NCBI GenBank assembly: GCA_002452215.1
Contig: DKCO01000054.1
Coordinates: 1 to 48,324, forward strand
Source: Spirochaetales bacterium UBA6872
GTDB lineage: Bacteria; Spirochaetota; Spirochaetia; Sphaerochaetales; Sphaerochaetaceae
DNA: 48,324 bases
Direction of reading: 5' to 3'
Shown in pieces: positions 24,694 to 34,353 of the stretch (positions within the stretch are counted from its first letter, which is position 1; each line of letters begins with the position of its first letter). The position numbers and the translations under genes are program-made. The notes beneath the pieces are model-generated. The model saw nothing but the letters and a program-made list of their open reading frames with translations. It ran no database searches and was not told where the DNA came from.

Positions 24694-27453
24694 CTATAAA
24701 TTGCGTCCACAACAGTTTTTGTACTTCTTTCCACTACCACATGGGCAAGGATCGTTTCTGCCAATTTTAGGTGTTGATCTTCTTATTGTTGTATTAGCGC
24801 TTTGAGCTTGGCTTGCAACAATAGATTCTTGTCTTTGATCAAATACCCTTGTCTCTTGAGGATTATTTGTTCTGAGCTTTGGCATATTTTGAGGTCTAGA
24901 CGATATAGGATTTGCATTGATTCTTACTGTATTTGCTATCCTGCAAACAGATTCCTTTATTGCTTCAAGCATATCATCATAAGCTTCTATTGCATTTTTC
25001 TTGTATTCTACAAGAGGGTTCTTTTGAGCATAGCTTTGCAAACCAGCTGCATCCTTGATCTCTTCAAGCGTATCAAGATGCTCAACCCAGCGCTTATCTA
25101 TATTCCTGAGGTACATCTGTCTCAAGAAGAGGTTGAAGATATCGTGACCAACAAGTTCTTCCTTTGCTTTGATGCTTGCATCCAAGTCGTCTTTGAGCTT
25201 CTTCTTGTCATTGACTTGCTCTTCTGTAGGAGTGGATGCAAAGACCTTCTGGAATGAATCTATGAATGATTCTTTGTCTCCATGGCTTTTTTCATCAATG
25301 TCGTTGATTATATCGTTTGTATTCTCTATAACTCTTTTTGCAAGATCATTATCAGCAAGGATTTCATCTCTTTGCTGGTATATGAAGTTTCTCTCATCAT
25401 TCAATACATCATCATATTCGAGAAGTCTTTTTCGTATATTGAAGTTCCTTTCCTCGACTTTTTTCTGTGCATTTTCGATTGCATTTGAAAGCATCCTATG
25501 ATGAATCGGCTCTCCATTTTTCAATCCGAGCCTTCCGATGATCTCCTTCATTCCTTCTTTTGCAAATAGTCTCATCAAAGGATCATCAAGTGACACAAAG
25601 AAAACAGAAGTCCCAGGATCGCCTTGACGTCCAGCTCGCCCTCTAAGCTGGTTGTCTATACGTCTTGATTCATGGCGCTCAGATCCAATTATGTAAAGGC
25701 CACCAAGCTTTTTTACTTCTTCATATGCTTTTAGATACTCCGGCATTATCTCCTTTTTTGCATTCAAAAGTTCTTCCGCACTTGCTTCAGTTCCAACTTT
25801 TTTCATTGCAAGGTGTTCAGGAGATCCTCCAAGTTTGATATCTGTTCCTCTTCCTGCCATATTGGTTGCAATTGTCACAGAATCCTTTGCGCCAGCTTCT
25901 CCAATGATAAATGCCTCCCTCGCATGGTTCTTGGCATTCAATACTTCATGTTTTATTCCCTCTCTTCTTAAAAGAGCAGAAAGTTTTTCAGATTTTTCGA
26001 TGGAAGTAGTACCTATCAAAATCGGTTGATGAGTTGCATGCACTTCCTTTACTTTCTCTACTATAGCCTTGAACTTGCACTCTTCATCGTAGTAAGTCAA
26101 ATCATCTAGGTCTTTTCTTGCAACGGGCCTGTTTGTTGGTATTACTACAACATCAAGGCCATAGATTTCTTTGAATTCTGTTGCCTCAGTTGCAGCTGTT
26201 CCTGTCATGCCAGAAAGCTTGTCGTACATTCGGAAGAAATTTTGAAAAGTAATTGTTGCAAATGTCTTTGACTGGCCTTGCACCTTTACATTTTCTTTAG
26301 CCTCAATTGCTTGGTGCAATCCATCTGAGTAGCGTCTTCCCACAAGTACTCGCCCTGTAAACTCGTCAACAATCTCTACCTCTCCATCTCTTACAAGGTA
26401 GTCGACATCGCGTTTGAACATATATTGGGCTTTAACGGCTTGTATTACATAGTGTACAAGCTCAAAATTTTGAGGATCATATAGATCATATACAGTTTCA
26501 CCAGCTTCGTTTTTGGAGCTTTGCAAAGCTTTCATCCTTGTCAAGAGCTCTTCCATGTGTGACATTCCCTCTGCTGTGAACGAAACAGATTTACTCTTCT
26601 CGTCAAGCTTGAAATCGCCCTTGCTGTCGAAAGAGTCAGCAGAGTTCTTGTCAAGCTTATCCATCTCTGTCATCTCATAATACTTGCCAGTGTTTGGATC
26701 TTTCTCGCATTCCTTCAAGAATGGGACTATTGCTTTTGCAACTCTTACTTTCGGAGTATCGTCCTCTGCTTGCCCGGAGATTATCAAAGGAGTTCTGGCC
26801 TCATCTATAAGAATAGAGTCTATCTCGTCTACAATCGCATAGTGATGTCGCGGTTGGACTTTTTGCTCTAACGATTGCTTCATATTGTCTCTTAGATAAT
26901 CAAAGCCGAACTCGTTGTTTGTTCCATAAGTTATATCAGCAGAGTAGGCTTTCCTCTTTGAATTCTCATCCTGTCCGTTTAGTACAACTCCGACTGTCAT
27001 TCCAAGAAATGCATATACAGCACCCATCCACTCTGAGTCTCTTTGAGCTAGATAATCATTGACTGTGATTATATGGACACCTTTTTGCTCAAGTGCATGA
27101 AGATAAGCCGCAGGCACTGATGTCAATGTTTTTCCTTCTCCTGTCTTCATCTCGAGGATTGCGCCTTGATAAAGAACAATTGCACCCATAATCTGGACAT
27201 CGTAATGAAACTCTCCGAGAACTCTTCTTGCGGCTTCCCGCACTAATGCGAAGGCTTTAGGCAATAGTTCATCAAGTGATTTGCCATTCTTTACTTCTTC
27301 CTTCCATTTTGCTGTCATAAGCGGAAAGTCTCCGTCCTTAAGGCTTGCTGCCCATTCCTTTTCTTTATTTACAGACTCGACTAGTGGTCGTAGTCTTTTT
27401 TCATCTTTTTCTTGTTTTGTGCCACCAAATAGTGCTGTTAGAAATCTACCCAT
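24694..27453 (-). CDS. secA: Preprotein translocase ATPase SecA
   Basis: 919 residues. The DEAD motor motifs are visible (MKTGEGKTLTSVPAAYL for Walker A, VDEIDSILIDEARTPLIISG for Walker B, ATNMAGRGTDIKLG, and GRAGRQGDPG), along with the peptide-binding and scaffold regions. The C-terminus has the zinc-binding NDPCPCGSGKKYKNCCG that contacts SecB and lipids. It drives export through SecYEG. The ATG at 27453 has no ribosome binding site; a TATTAT ends 7 nt before it. Confidence 0.98.
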   Translation of the reverse strand: MGRFLTALFGGTKQEKDEKRLRPLVESVNKEKEWAASLKDGDFPLMTAKWKEEVKNGKSLDELLPKAFALVREAARRVLGEFHYDVQIMGAIVLYQGAILEMKTGEGKTLTSVPAAYLHALEQKGVHIITVNDYLAQRDSEWMGAVYAFLGMTVGVVLNGQDENSKRKAYSADITYGTNNEFGFDYLRDNMKQSLEQKVQPRHHYAIVDEIDSILIDEARTPLIISGQAEDDTPKVRVAKAIVPFLKECEKDPNTGKYYEMTEMDKLDKNSADSFDSKGDFKLDEKSKSVSFTAEGMSHMEELLTRMKALQSSKNEAGETVYDLYDPQNFELVHYVIQAVKAQYMFKRDVDYLVRDGEVEIVDEFTGRVLVGRRYSDGLHQAIEAKENVKVQGQSKTFATITFQNFFRMYDKLSGMTGTAATEATEFKEIYGLDVVVIPTNRPVARKDLDDLTYYDEECKFKAIVEKVKEVHATHQPILIGTTSIEKSEKLSALLRREGIKHEVLNAKNHAREAFIIGEAGAKDSVTIATNMAGRGTDIKLGGSPEHLAMKKVGTEASAEELLNAKKEIMPEYLKAYEEVKKLGGLYIIGSERHESRRIDNQLRGRAGRQGDPGTSVFFVSLDDPLMRLFAKEGMKEIIGRLGLKNGEPIHHRMLSNAIENAQKKVEERNFNIRKRLLEYDDVLNDERNFIYQQRDEILADNDLAKRVIENTNDIINDIDEKSHGDKESFIDSFQKVFASTPTEEQVNDKKKLKDDLDASIKAKEELVGHDIFNLFLRQMYLRNIDKRWVEHLDTLEEIKDAAGLQSYAQKNPLVEYKKNAIEAYDDMLEAIKESVCRIANTVRINANPISSRPQNMPKLRTNNPQETRVFDQRQESIVASQAQSANTTIRRSTPKIGRNDPCPCGSGKKYKNCCGRNL

Positions 27454-27460
27454 ACTTTAT

Positions 27461-27466
27461 ATAATA
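27461..27466 (-). promoter_or_regulatory. Probable -10 of the secA promoter
   Basis: Minus-strand TATTAT ends 7 nt before the secA ATG. The region is very AT-rich and no good -35 was found, so the support is the repeated spacing seen at other genes. Confidence 0.35.
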
Positions 27467-27629
27467 ATACTTTTGCTTCTTATTTTGTAGGACTCGAATC
27501 ATTAAGCTTTTTGTATTTTTATGTAGTGTGCAATTCTCGACAGATCAAGCAATTGGCTATGTTTGTTTCTTATTGAGTGTAAATATGACACGATTTTTGG
27601 CTTATTCTATAGCCAACAATCATTCTTAT

Positions 27630-27638
27630 TGGTAAACT
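27630..27638 (+). promoter_or_regulatory. Extended -10 promoter of the CvpA-like gene
   Basis: TGG-TAAACT (hexamer 27633-27638) ends 6 nt before the ATG at 27645. No ribosome binding site and no strong -35 are visible. Confidence 0.35.
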
Positions 27639-27644
27639 TTGGAT

Positions 27645-28169
27645 ATGGATTGGGCATTGCAAATAGGGAAGAATTTCTCAATTGGTATTTTGGATTTGTC
27701 AGTTGTTTTCGTCATATTGCTAACAGCTATAGCTTGCACAGCTGCAGGTTTTTCACGCTCAGCAGCAAAGAGTCTTGGCTGGATTCTTTGCTATCCTATA
27801 GCTCTGTATTTGACATCTCTTTTGGCAAGAGTGTTCAACGAGAATTCAAACATAGGTCTTTTTCTTTCGACTATGTTTGCGTTTGCAACTATATCTGTTG
27901 CTGTTTTTGTCATATGCAATTTACTTGGCACTTTTCTTGGAGGCATATTCTCAGCTACTGGGCTAGAGGTTCTTGATAGTATACTTGGATTCGTATGGGG
28001 CATTGCTGTTGCATTGTTTATATCGGGACTGGTTATATATATTTTATCGACACAAGGAATTGTAAATGTTGAGCCTTTGATCGCTAAAAGCTCAGCGTAT
28101 AAGCTTCTGAGTCCACTTTTCCCATCGACAAAAGAGATGATTGTTGGAGTCTTTGATGCAATTGTTTGA
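27645..28169 (+). CDS. CvpA-family membrane protein
   Basis: 174 residues with four hydrophobic helices (about residues 15-37, 43-60, 68-95 and 103-132) and the CvpA-like beginning, a LDLSVVFVILLTAIACTAAGFSRS helix-turn with the conserved small-residue GF(S/I)RS. The C-terminus is soluble. CvpA proteins are linked to colicin V production and membrane stress, but the exact role is unresolved. ATG 27645 is preferred over a TTG at 27639. It overlaps the delta' gene by 14 bp and heads a seven-gene run. Confidence 0.75.
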   Translation: MDWALQIGKNFSIGILDLSVVFVILLTAIACTAAGFSRSAAKSLGWILCYPIALYLTSLLARVFNENSNIGLFLSTMFAFATISVAVFVICNLLGTFLGGIFSATGLEVLDSILGFVWGIAVALFISGLVIYILSTQGIVNVEPLIAKSSAYKLLSPLFPSTKEMIVGVFDAIV

Positions 28170-29310
28170 TTTGCATGAAACACAAAAAGCTGTTGCAAGT
28201 GACATTGAAGATAATTTCAGGAGAGGCTTTTTGCCCCAATCATTGCTTTTCTCTGGCCCAACAGGATCTTCTAGACTAACTGGAGCATTGGATCTTTCAT
28301 TTATGCTTCTTGATGATGAGAAGAATAGAAAGTTGCTCAAAGCAAGCCAGATAGTTTTCATCCCGTCTCGAAATCTTGAAGCTGAGGCCAATGCCGCAAT
28401 GGCTCTTTATTCGAAGCAAAGAACAAACAGCTCTCGCATTTTCCTATTGCAATGCGTACGAAAAATCCTTTTTCAATACCATTCGTCTTTGATTGACGCA
28501 TATGATAAGAAAACATCAAGCTATTTTTCCCAAGCTGAAGAGATAGCAGCCTTTCTTTATGACTATGACGAAGAGAGAGAGTACAGCGAAAAAGAAATAA
28601 AGAGCCTTATCTCTTTTTTGAAAAAGAGCCTTAATGCAGCATTTATAAACAAAGGTCGAAAAAATCCAATCGCTACTATTGATGAGATAAGATGCATCCA
28701 AGATTGGTTTAGCTCTGGCTCGGATGAGAAAATTGCTATTATAGAGAATGTCGAAAAGAGCACAGAAGGCGCAAAGAACTCGCTTCTGAAGATGCTTGAG
28801 GAGCCAGTTGAGCATTCTCATATAATTCTTATATCAACGAATGCGCAGAGGCTTTTGCAAACTATCCTGTCTCGAACAAGGAAATTCAACTTTCCAGCAT
28901 TAACAGCAAATAAAGTAACGTCTTTCCTTAAATCGCGTTTCAATCTCTATGATGAATATCAATCATTTGAGGCTTTTTTCTTTCTTGAGGGAGCAAGCGA
29001 TGAAGATAAGTCGTTGTTGGATAGTGCTCTATCGATTTTTACTTCTTTGGTGCTGGGGCAGACAAAAGCATTGACAAGAGATGAGAAAGAGAATTTGTTT
29101 TTATCAATTGAGAAAGTGAATTCATATCATTATTTTCTTGAATGCGTTGCAAAGAACATATCGAAAGCAATGATTGCTGGCAAAATAAAGCCATATGATG
29201 CTCAAATCAGGATGGATATCATAAACAAATGGGTTGAGAACTCAGATACATTCAACCTGTCCCAGAGAGCCTCGCTCGATGGAATCATAAGGGAGGTGCA
29301 AAGTGTCTAA
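28156..29310 (+). CDS. holB: DNA polymerase III delta'-type subunit
   Basis: 384 residues related to clamp-loader AAA+ subunits. SLLFSGPTGSSRLTGALDLS marks the P-loop position but lacks the GK-T/S, so it should not hydrolyse ATP, as in stator-type delta'. EKIAIIENVEKSTEGAKNSLLKMLEEP and HIILISTNAQRLLQTILSRTR are the sensor/arginine-finger (SRT) region typical of delta' and DnaX. ATG 28156 has GGAG at 6 nt. It lies between a CvpA-like gene and a two-component pair, with an 8-bp overlap to the latter. About 90 residues between P-loop and core look lineage-specific. Confidence 0.85.
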   Translation: MQLFDLHETQKAVASDIEDNFRRGFLPQSLLFSGPTGSSRLTGALDLSFMLLDDEKNRKLLKASQIVFIPSRNLEAEANAAMALYSKQRTNSSRIFLLQCVRKILFQYHSSLIDAYDKKTSSYFSQAEEIAAFLYDYDEEREYSEKEIKSLISFLKKSLNAAFINKGRKNPIATIDEIRCIQDWFSSGSDEKIAIIENVEKSTEGAKNSLLKMLEEPVEHSHIILISTNAQRLLQTILSRTRKFNFPALTANKVTSFLKSRFNLYDEYQSFEAFFFLEGASDEDKSLLDSALSIFTSLVLGQTKALTRDEKENLFLSIEKVNSYHYFLECVAKNISKAMIAGKIKPYDAQIRMDIINKWVENSDTFNLSQRASLDGIIREVQSV

Positions 29311-30472
29311 TAAGCTTTTGAGAAAGGTGATATCTGGGCTTTCTCTATGTCCGAATGCGGAACTTGAGTCGCTGATAAAGGCAGAACTAGAGGAAAGCGA
29401 TCTATATACATCGCTTTTGGATTGTCTCTCCGAAGGGCACATAGTTATAGATTATAGCGGCATTGTTATCTACTACAATAAGACTGTAAACTCCCTTGTT
29501 CCAACTTCATCCAAGCACAGGATATCAGAAGGGAAGAGCATTTCAGATGTAATCAATGATAAAGACATAAACAAATTCATAAACAATGTGCTTATGGGTA
29601 CAGAGAAGCTTGAGCCAAAGGATTTCACTCTTCAGCTTGGACAAGAGATGAGGACTATAAGGGTTTCTTTCTCTGCTCTGAGCGTTGATCAAAAGGATTA
29701 TCTTGATATCAAAATCCTCGATATCTCCACAGAAATAAGGAGCCAGACCAGACTCAGAAGATCAGAGAATCTGGCAAGCATGACAACAATGGCAGCAGGA
29801 ATTGCGCATGAGATAAAAAACCCGCTTGCTGCAATGAAGATCCATGTTCAGCTTTTGCAAAGGACTTTGGCAAAAAAAGGCACAATTGACAAAGAGTCTG
29901 CAAATCGATTCCTGGCTGTCATGGATGAAGAGATCGATCAATTGAACTCGATTGCTGTGGATTTTCTATACGCTGTCAAACCAATGAATATCGAATTGAG
30001 GCTCTCTTCGATAAATGACTCAATAGAGGATCTGGTCTCATTTCTTGCTCCAGAGGCAAAAGAAAAGAAGATCATGCTTGATGTAAACTTGCAAGAGTTT
30101 CTACCACGCATAGAGCTTGATCCGAAGTACATAAGACAAGCATTGTTGAATCTTGTGCAAAATGCTTTTGCAGCAATGCCAAATGGAGGCATATTGAAGC
30201 TTTCGACATATTTGGATGGCAACTATGTCAAAGTCTCTGTCGAGGATAATGGAAGCGGAATCGAGGAGGATAAGCTTTCGAAGATCTTTGAGCCTTATTT
30301 CACAACAAAAGCATCTGGCACTGGACTTGGATTGACTACAGTCTACAAAGTTGTTAAGGAGCATGGTGGTGATATCCACGTCAGGTCAAAACTAGATGAA
30401 GGTACATGTTTTGTGTTGGAGTTTCCTGTTCCAGCAAGTCAGCGCATAGCATTGGAGGATGAAAGAAAATGA
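29303..30472 (+). CDS. NtrB-type cytosolic sensor histidine kinase
   Basis: 389 residues without membrane helices. A PAS-like sensor domain (~40-145) precedes HisKA with the phospho-acceptor His in GIAHEIKNPLAA (about residue 169). The HATPase domain has an N-box LNLVQNAF, VEDNGSGIEEDKL, and a TGLGLTTVYKVVKEHGG G2 box. It starts at a GTG with GGGAGG 6 nt upstream and overlaps delta' by 8 bp. It overlaps the cognate regulator by 4 bp, so the two are translationally coupled. The signal is unknown and is probably intracellular. Confidence 0.92.
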   Translation: MSNKLLRKVISGLSLCPNAELESLIKAELEESDLYTSLLDCLSEGHIVIDYSGIVIYYNKTVNSLVPTSSKHRISEGKSISDVINDKDINKFINNVLMGTEKLEPKDFTLQLGQEMRTIRVSFSALSVDQKDYLDIKILDISTEIRSQTRLRRSENLASMTTMAAGIAHEIKNPLAAMKIHVQLLQRTLAKKGTIDKESANRFLAVMDEEIDQLNSIAVDFLYAVKPMNIELRLSSINDSIEDLVSFLAPEAKEKKIMLDVNLQEFLPRIELDPKYIRQALLNLVQNAFAAMPNGGILKLSTYLDGNYVKVSVEDNGSGIEEDKLSKIFEPYFTTKASGTGLGLTTVYKVVKEHGGDIHVRSKLDEGTCFVLEFPVPASQRIALEDERK

Positions 30473-31830
30473 GTACGATTCTTCTTGTGGATGATGAAGC
30501 TAATATCCTATCTGGACTTTCGATTGCTCTTAGCGATGAAGGCTACCATGTTCTGACAGCTAAAAATGGAAAGGATGCATGGAATCTGGTTAGAAACAAC
30601 CTCATAGATCTTGTAATTACTGACTTGAGAATGCCAGAGATGTCAGGCGATGAGCTTATAAAGAGGATTACAAGCTCATATCCAACACTTCCTGTTATTG
30701 TACTTACAGGGCATGGGACAATCGAAACAGCCGTTGAGACTATGCGTGAAGGTGCTATCGATTTCTTTACAAAGCCTGTTGACCTTGACAAGCTCTTGCT
30801 TGTCATAAGAAAAGTAATTGCAAATAGCACATTGCAAGAGCAAAACAGAAGACTTACAGAAGAGATCGAAAAACTTAAGAAACAAAATCGATTCGATGCT
30901 ATCATTGGAAACTCTGGTAAAGTCAGCCAGCTTCTAGATACCATAAAGCAAGTTGCTCCTACAAAGGCAAGCGTTCTTATCACAGGTGAGTCTGGCACAG
31001 GAAAAGAGCTTGTTGCTGATGCTATAGTGGCCAATTCCAACAGAAGCGATAAGCCTTTTATAAAAGTGCATTGCGCATCTCTTTCGCCAACACTTCTTGA
31101 GTCCGAGCTTTTTGGACATGAAAAGGGTGCCTTCACAGGTGCTACAAGCTTGAAGAGGGGACGGTTCGAACTTGCTGATGGTGGAACGCTTTTTCTTGAT
31201 GAAATTGGAGAGATCGATATGGCAACACAAGTAAAGCTGTTGAGGGTCCTTCAAGAAAGAGAGTTTGAAAGAGTGGGCGGAGAAAAAACCTTGAGCGTCG
31301 ATGTTCGCGTTATCTCGGCAACCAACCGCAATCTTCTCGAAGAAGTAAAAAAAGGGAACTTTCGCGAGGATCTGTACTATCGTCTGGCTGTTGTAGAGAT
31401 ACACGTTCCTCCTCTTCGTGATAGAAAAGAAGACATAGAGCTCCTTGCATCTGATTTCCTCAAGTTCTTCAATAAGGAAGAATCCAAGCATATAGAAGGG
31501 TTTTCGATGCAAGCAAGAAAGGCTCTGTATGCATACTCATGGCCTGGCAATATAAGAGAGCTAAAGAATTGCATAGAGTCTGCGGTAGTCATGGCACGAG
31601 GCAAAATCATCGAACTTGATGACCTTCCAGCACCATTGAGGAAAATAGAGAAGGACAAATGTGTATCGATTGAATTTCCTACGACTATGGAGGATGTTGA
31701 GAAAAAGGTAATTATGGAATCTATAGCATATTGTTCTGGAAACAAGACAAAAGCAGCCGAGATGCTTCAAATAGGAAGGAAAACACTTCACAGAAAACTT
31801 GCTGAATGGAGAGAAGACATTGAATCTTGA
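30469..31830 (+). CDS. NtrC-family sigma-54-dependent response regulator
   Basis: 453 residues. The receiver domain carries Asp52 (VITDLRMPEMSG) and the switch T in VLTGHG. The AAA+ domain has GESGTGKE (~173), the sigma-54-contacting GAFTGA (~221-226) and LFLDEIGE. A Fis-type HTH at the C-terminus reads NKTKAAEMLQIGRKTLHRKL. The intact GAFTGA means the genome should encode RpoN. Overlap with the kinase defines the pair. Its targets are unknown; I found no credible sigma-54 promoter in the intergenic DNA here. Confidence 0.95.
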   Translation: MSTILLVDDEANILSGLSIALSDEGYHVLTAKNGKDAWNLVRNNLIDLVITDLRMPEMSGDELIKRITSSYPTLPVIVLTGHGTIETAVETMREGAIDFFTKPVDLDKLLLVIRKVIANSTLQEQNRRLTEEIEKLKKQNRFDAIIGNSGKVSQLLDTIKQVAPTKASVLITGESGTGKELVADAIVANSNRSDKPFIKVHCASLSPTLLESELFGHEKGAFTGATSLKRGRFELADGGTLFLDEIGEIDMATQVKLLRVLQEREFERVGGEKTLSVDVRVISATNRNLLEEVKKGNFREDLYYRLAVVEIHVPPLRDRKEDIELLASDFLKFFNKEESKHIEGFSMQARKALYAYSWPGNIRELKNCIESAVVMARGKIIELDDLPAPLRKIEKDKCVSIEFPTTMEDVEKKVIMESIAYCSGNKTKAAEMLQIGRKTLHRKLAEWREDIES

Positions 31831-33898
31831 TGACATATTCTCTCCTGAAGGTCCTTTCGGAAGCAAACTTGAAAACTATAGATACAGATCAAGCCAAGTT
31901 GATATGGCTCATCTGATTGATGAGGGGTTTAAAAACCAAAAGTACATAGTCGTCGAAGCTGGCACTGGAACTGGAAAATCATTTGCATATCTTGTTCCTT
32001 CTTTTTTGATGGTGAGCAATGACAAGTCAAAGAAGGTAGTGATTGCAACTTCGACGACCACTTTGCAAAAGCAACTTTATGAAAAGGATATACCCGTTGT
32101 TGAGAAAACACTTGGCCTTGATGATATAAAAACAGCAATTTTATTTGGTCGCTCAAACTACATTTGCATGCGAAAATACCAAGATGTCTATGAAGAGAGA
32201 AAACTCTTGACTCTTGATCAAGATAGCCCTGAAAGCATCCTTGACAGATGGATCCAAGAGACAGACTCCGGAGCTATGCAAGATGCGCCGCAACGCATTT
32301 CAATCTTATTGAAGGATTTAAGGTGCGACGATAAGGATTGCATGGGCAAGAAGTGCCATTGTAGAGATAAGTGCTTCTTCTTTTCAGCAAGAAGAAAAGC
32401 GCAAAGAGCAAGCATTATCGTAACTAATCACCATATTGTATTGTTCGATGCTCGATATAGATATGAAAATGATGAGGATTTTTCCACAGATTGCATTCTT
32501 CCAGGTTATACGCATGCTGTAATCGATGAGGCACATCACATAGAAGATGAAGCTACAGATATCTTATCATCAAGCTTCAGCTCCGCAATAGCTTTATCTA
32601 TTTTGGATGATTTGACAAAAAAGCAAGCAAGATTCAGCAATATGAGTATCCTGAGGTTTCTTTCGGTATATGAGAAAGATGATAAAAAGGGCATTTCAAG
32701 AAGACTTGAAGGAGATATTGCTCATCTTAGGACAATGCTTGAATCTTTTGACTCATCACTCAATGCAATCCTCTCATCATCTTTTAATGACAAATCCATA
32801 TTGTTCACACGAGAGTTCTACAATAAAAAGAGGAGCGATATATCGTTTGGAGAAGCAATTGCCGAATCATTGTTATCGATTGCATTATCGCTTGGCTCTT
32901 CATATATCGAAAGCGAAGATGAGATAGCTTTGGATTTAATCAAGAAGTATAGCACTTCGCTCAAATCGCTTTCTGATACTCTTAGATCCTGGATGAGATT
33001 CGATGATTTTGATTCCTATATACCATTTGCACAGGAAGATACAAGGAATGGAAACTACACTATAAAGATTTCTCCAATGTCGACAGGACCTATCTTGGAA
33101 AGGGTTCTTCTTTCTAATCTTGAAAGCCTTCTTTATTGCTCTGCTACATTGACAGTAAATAACAGTTTTGCATTCTTTTCATCATATTCAGGTCTAAGTG
33201 GCCTTAAGCCATTGGAAGGAATCTTCCCATCCCCATTTGATTATGCCCATTCGCTTATGGTTCTTGTGCCAATTGACGGCATGGATTTCAACAAGCAATT
33301 TAGCGATAAGTACAACAAATATGCATCGATGGCAACAGCAGATGCAATCAAATCATCATGTGGTGGTGCTCTTGTTTTGTTTACAGCAAATGAAATGCTG
33401 AAAGTTGTTTGCAAAATGGTTAGAGACGAGCTTGGGCCTGAGATGCATATCCTTAGCCAGTGTGATGGCAAAGTGCATAAAGCTGTTCTTTTGAATCAAT
33501 TTCGAAATGATGAGAATTCATCTTTATTTGCAACTGATTCGTTCTGGGAAGGTGTCGATGCACCTGGCAATACGCTTCGCATGGTTGTTATCGAGAAACT
33601 GCCTTTTAGCGTTCCAACAGACCCAATAGAAAGAGCAAGGAGCAATTTCCTTGATTCCAAGAAAGAAGGTTCGTCTTTTATGATGCTAACTGTACCAAAG
33701 GCAAGCATAAAATTGAAGCAAGGAATCGGACGACTTATCAGAAAGGAAGGCGACAGGGGAGTTGTCTTGATCTTGGATAAGCGTATACTATCGAAAGGAT
33801 ATGGAAAGATGATGCTGAGATCTATCCCTGAGGGATATATGCCAGAGGATACTTTGCTTTCAAATATTGCGAATAAAATAGAGAGGTTCCTTTTTTAA
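31820..33898 (+). CDS. DinG/XPD-like ATP-dependent DNA helicase
   Basis: 692 residues. Motif I EAGTGTGKSFAYLVP and motif II DEAHH are present. A four-cysteine cluster candidate lies between them (CMRKYQ..., CDDKDCMGKKCHCRDKC), consistent with a 4Fe-4S helicase. C-terminal motifs include FWEGVDAPG and QGIGRLIRKEGDRG. The likely role is unwinding R-loops or replication barriers. TTG 31820 is chosen because GGAGAG lies 6 nt upstream; TTG 31799 is an alternative. It overlaps the regulator gene by 11 bp. Confidence 0.9.
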   Translation: MNLDDIFSPEGPFGSKLENYRYRSSQVDMAHLIDEGFKNQKYIVVEAGTGTGKSFAYLVPSFLMVSNDKSKKVVIATSTTTLQKQLYEKDIPVVEKTLGLDDIKTAILFGRSNYICMRKYQDVYEERKLLTLDQDSPESILDRWIQETDSGAMQDAPQRISILLKDLRCDDKDCMGKKCHCRDKCFFFSARRKAQRASIIVTNHHIVLFDARYRYENDEDFSTDCILPGYTHAVIDEAHHIEDEATDILSSSFSSAIALSILDDLTKKQARFSNMSILRFLSVYEKDDKKGISRRLEGDIAHLRTMLESFDSSLNAILSSSFNDKSILFTREFYNKKRSDISFGEAIAESLLSIALSLGSSYIESEDEIALDLIKKYSTSLKSLSDTLRSWMRFDDFDSYIPFAQEDTRNGNYTIKISPMSTGPILERVLLSNLESLLYCSATLTVNNSFAFFSSYSGLSGLKPLEGIFPSPFDYAHSLMVLVPIDGMDFNKQFSDKYNKYASMATADAIKSSCGGALVLFTANEMLKVVCKMVRDELGPEMHILSQCDGKVHKAVLLNQFRNDENSSLFATDSFWEGVDAPGNTLRMVVIEKLPFSVPTDPIERARSNFLDSKKEGSSFMMLTVPKASIKLKQGIGRLIRKEGDRGVVLILDKRILSKGYGKMMLRSIPEGYMPEDTLLSNIANKIERFLF

Positions 33899-33899
33899 T

Positions 33900-34352
33900 A
33901 TGGCAAAAGATATATTCAAAACAAGATTCTCATTATCAGGATTTGTCGCGCTGTTCTTTTTCGCACTTCCTTACATAATGCTTTGGTTTCCAGCAAAACG
34001 CATACTTCTTGATCTAGATTCCTGTCCAAAATGGCTCAAATGTGTCTACGTTTTCTCATTTGTTGCTCTATTTTTGACTCTTGTCCTTGTAAAGAATGAA
34101 TCAGCTTCCATCTTTTACAGAAAAAGCAGGCTGATGTGCATTGCTTATATTCTATTGGGTGTCAGTTATCTTCTTTGGGTATATTTCTTTTTGAATAGTT
34201 CAAACAATATTATCCAGATTTTTGCTCGCATGTCAGGGTGTGGCTTTTTGCTTGTCTTCAGCCTAGACAGGAAAAACTGGCTGGCTTTTTCCTTATCGAT
34301 TGTTTTTTTGATTTTGGAGATTGTCGTATCGATTCTTGCTATTGGGTTGTGA
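33900..34352 (+). CDS. Hypothetical four-helix membrane protein
   Basis: 150 residues, strongly hydrophobic, with about four membrane helices (residues ~12-30, 46-64, 78-98 and 103-148 in two parts) and positively charged short loops. No family is recognised. It starts 1 nt after the helicase gene stop without a clear ribosome binding site, and ends 1 nt before the LRR/J-domain gene. Translation is probably coupled within the operon. Confidence 0.75.
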   Translation: MAKDIFKTRFSLSGFVALFFFALPYIMLWFPAKRILLDLDSCPKWLKCVYVFSFVALFLTLVLVKNESASIFYRKSRLMCIAYILLGVSYLLWVYFFLNSSNNIIQIFARMSGCGFLLVFSLDRKNWLAFSLSIVFLILEIVVSILAIGL

Positions 34353-34353
34353 T

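Noticed and set aside
27926..27941. A sigma-54-like TGGCAC-N5-TTGGA
   Set aside because: It lies inside the CvpA-like coding region and lacks the TTGC of the -12 element. No credible sigma-54 promoter was found in intergenic DNA.
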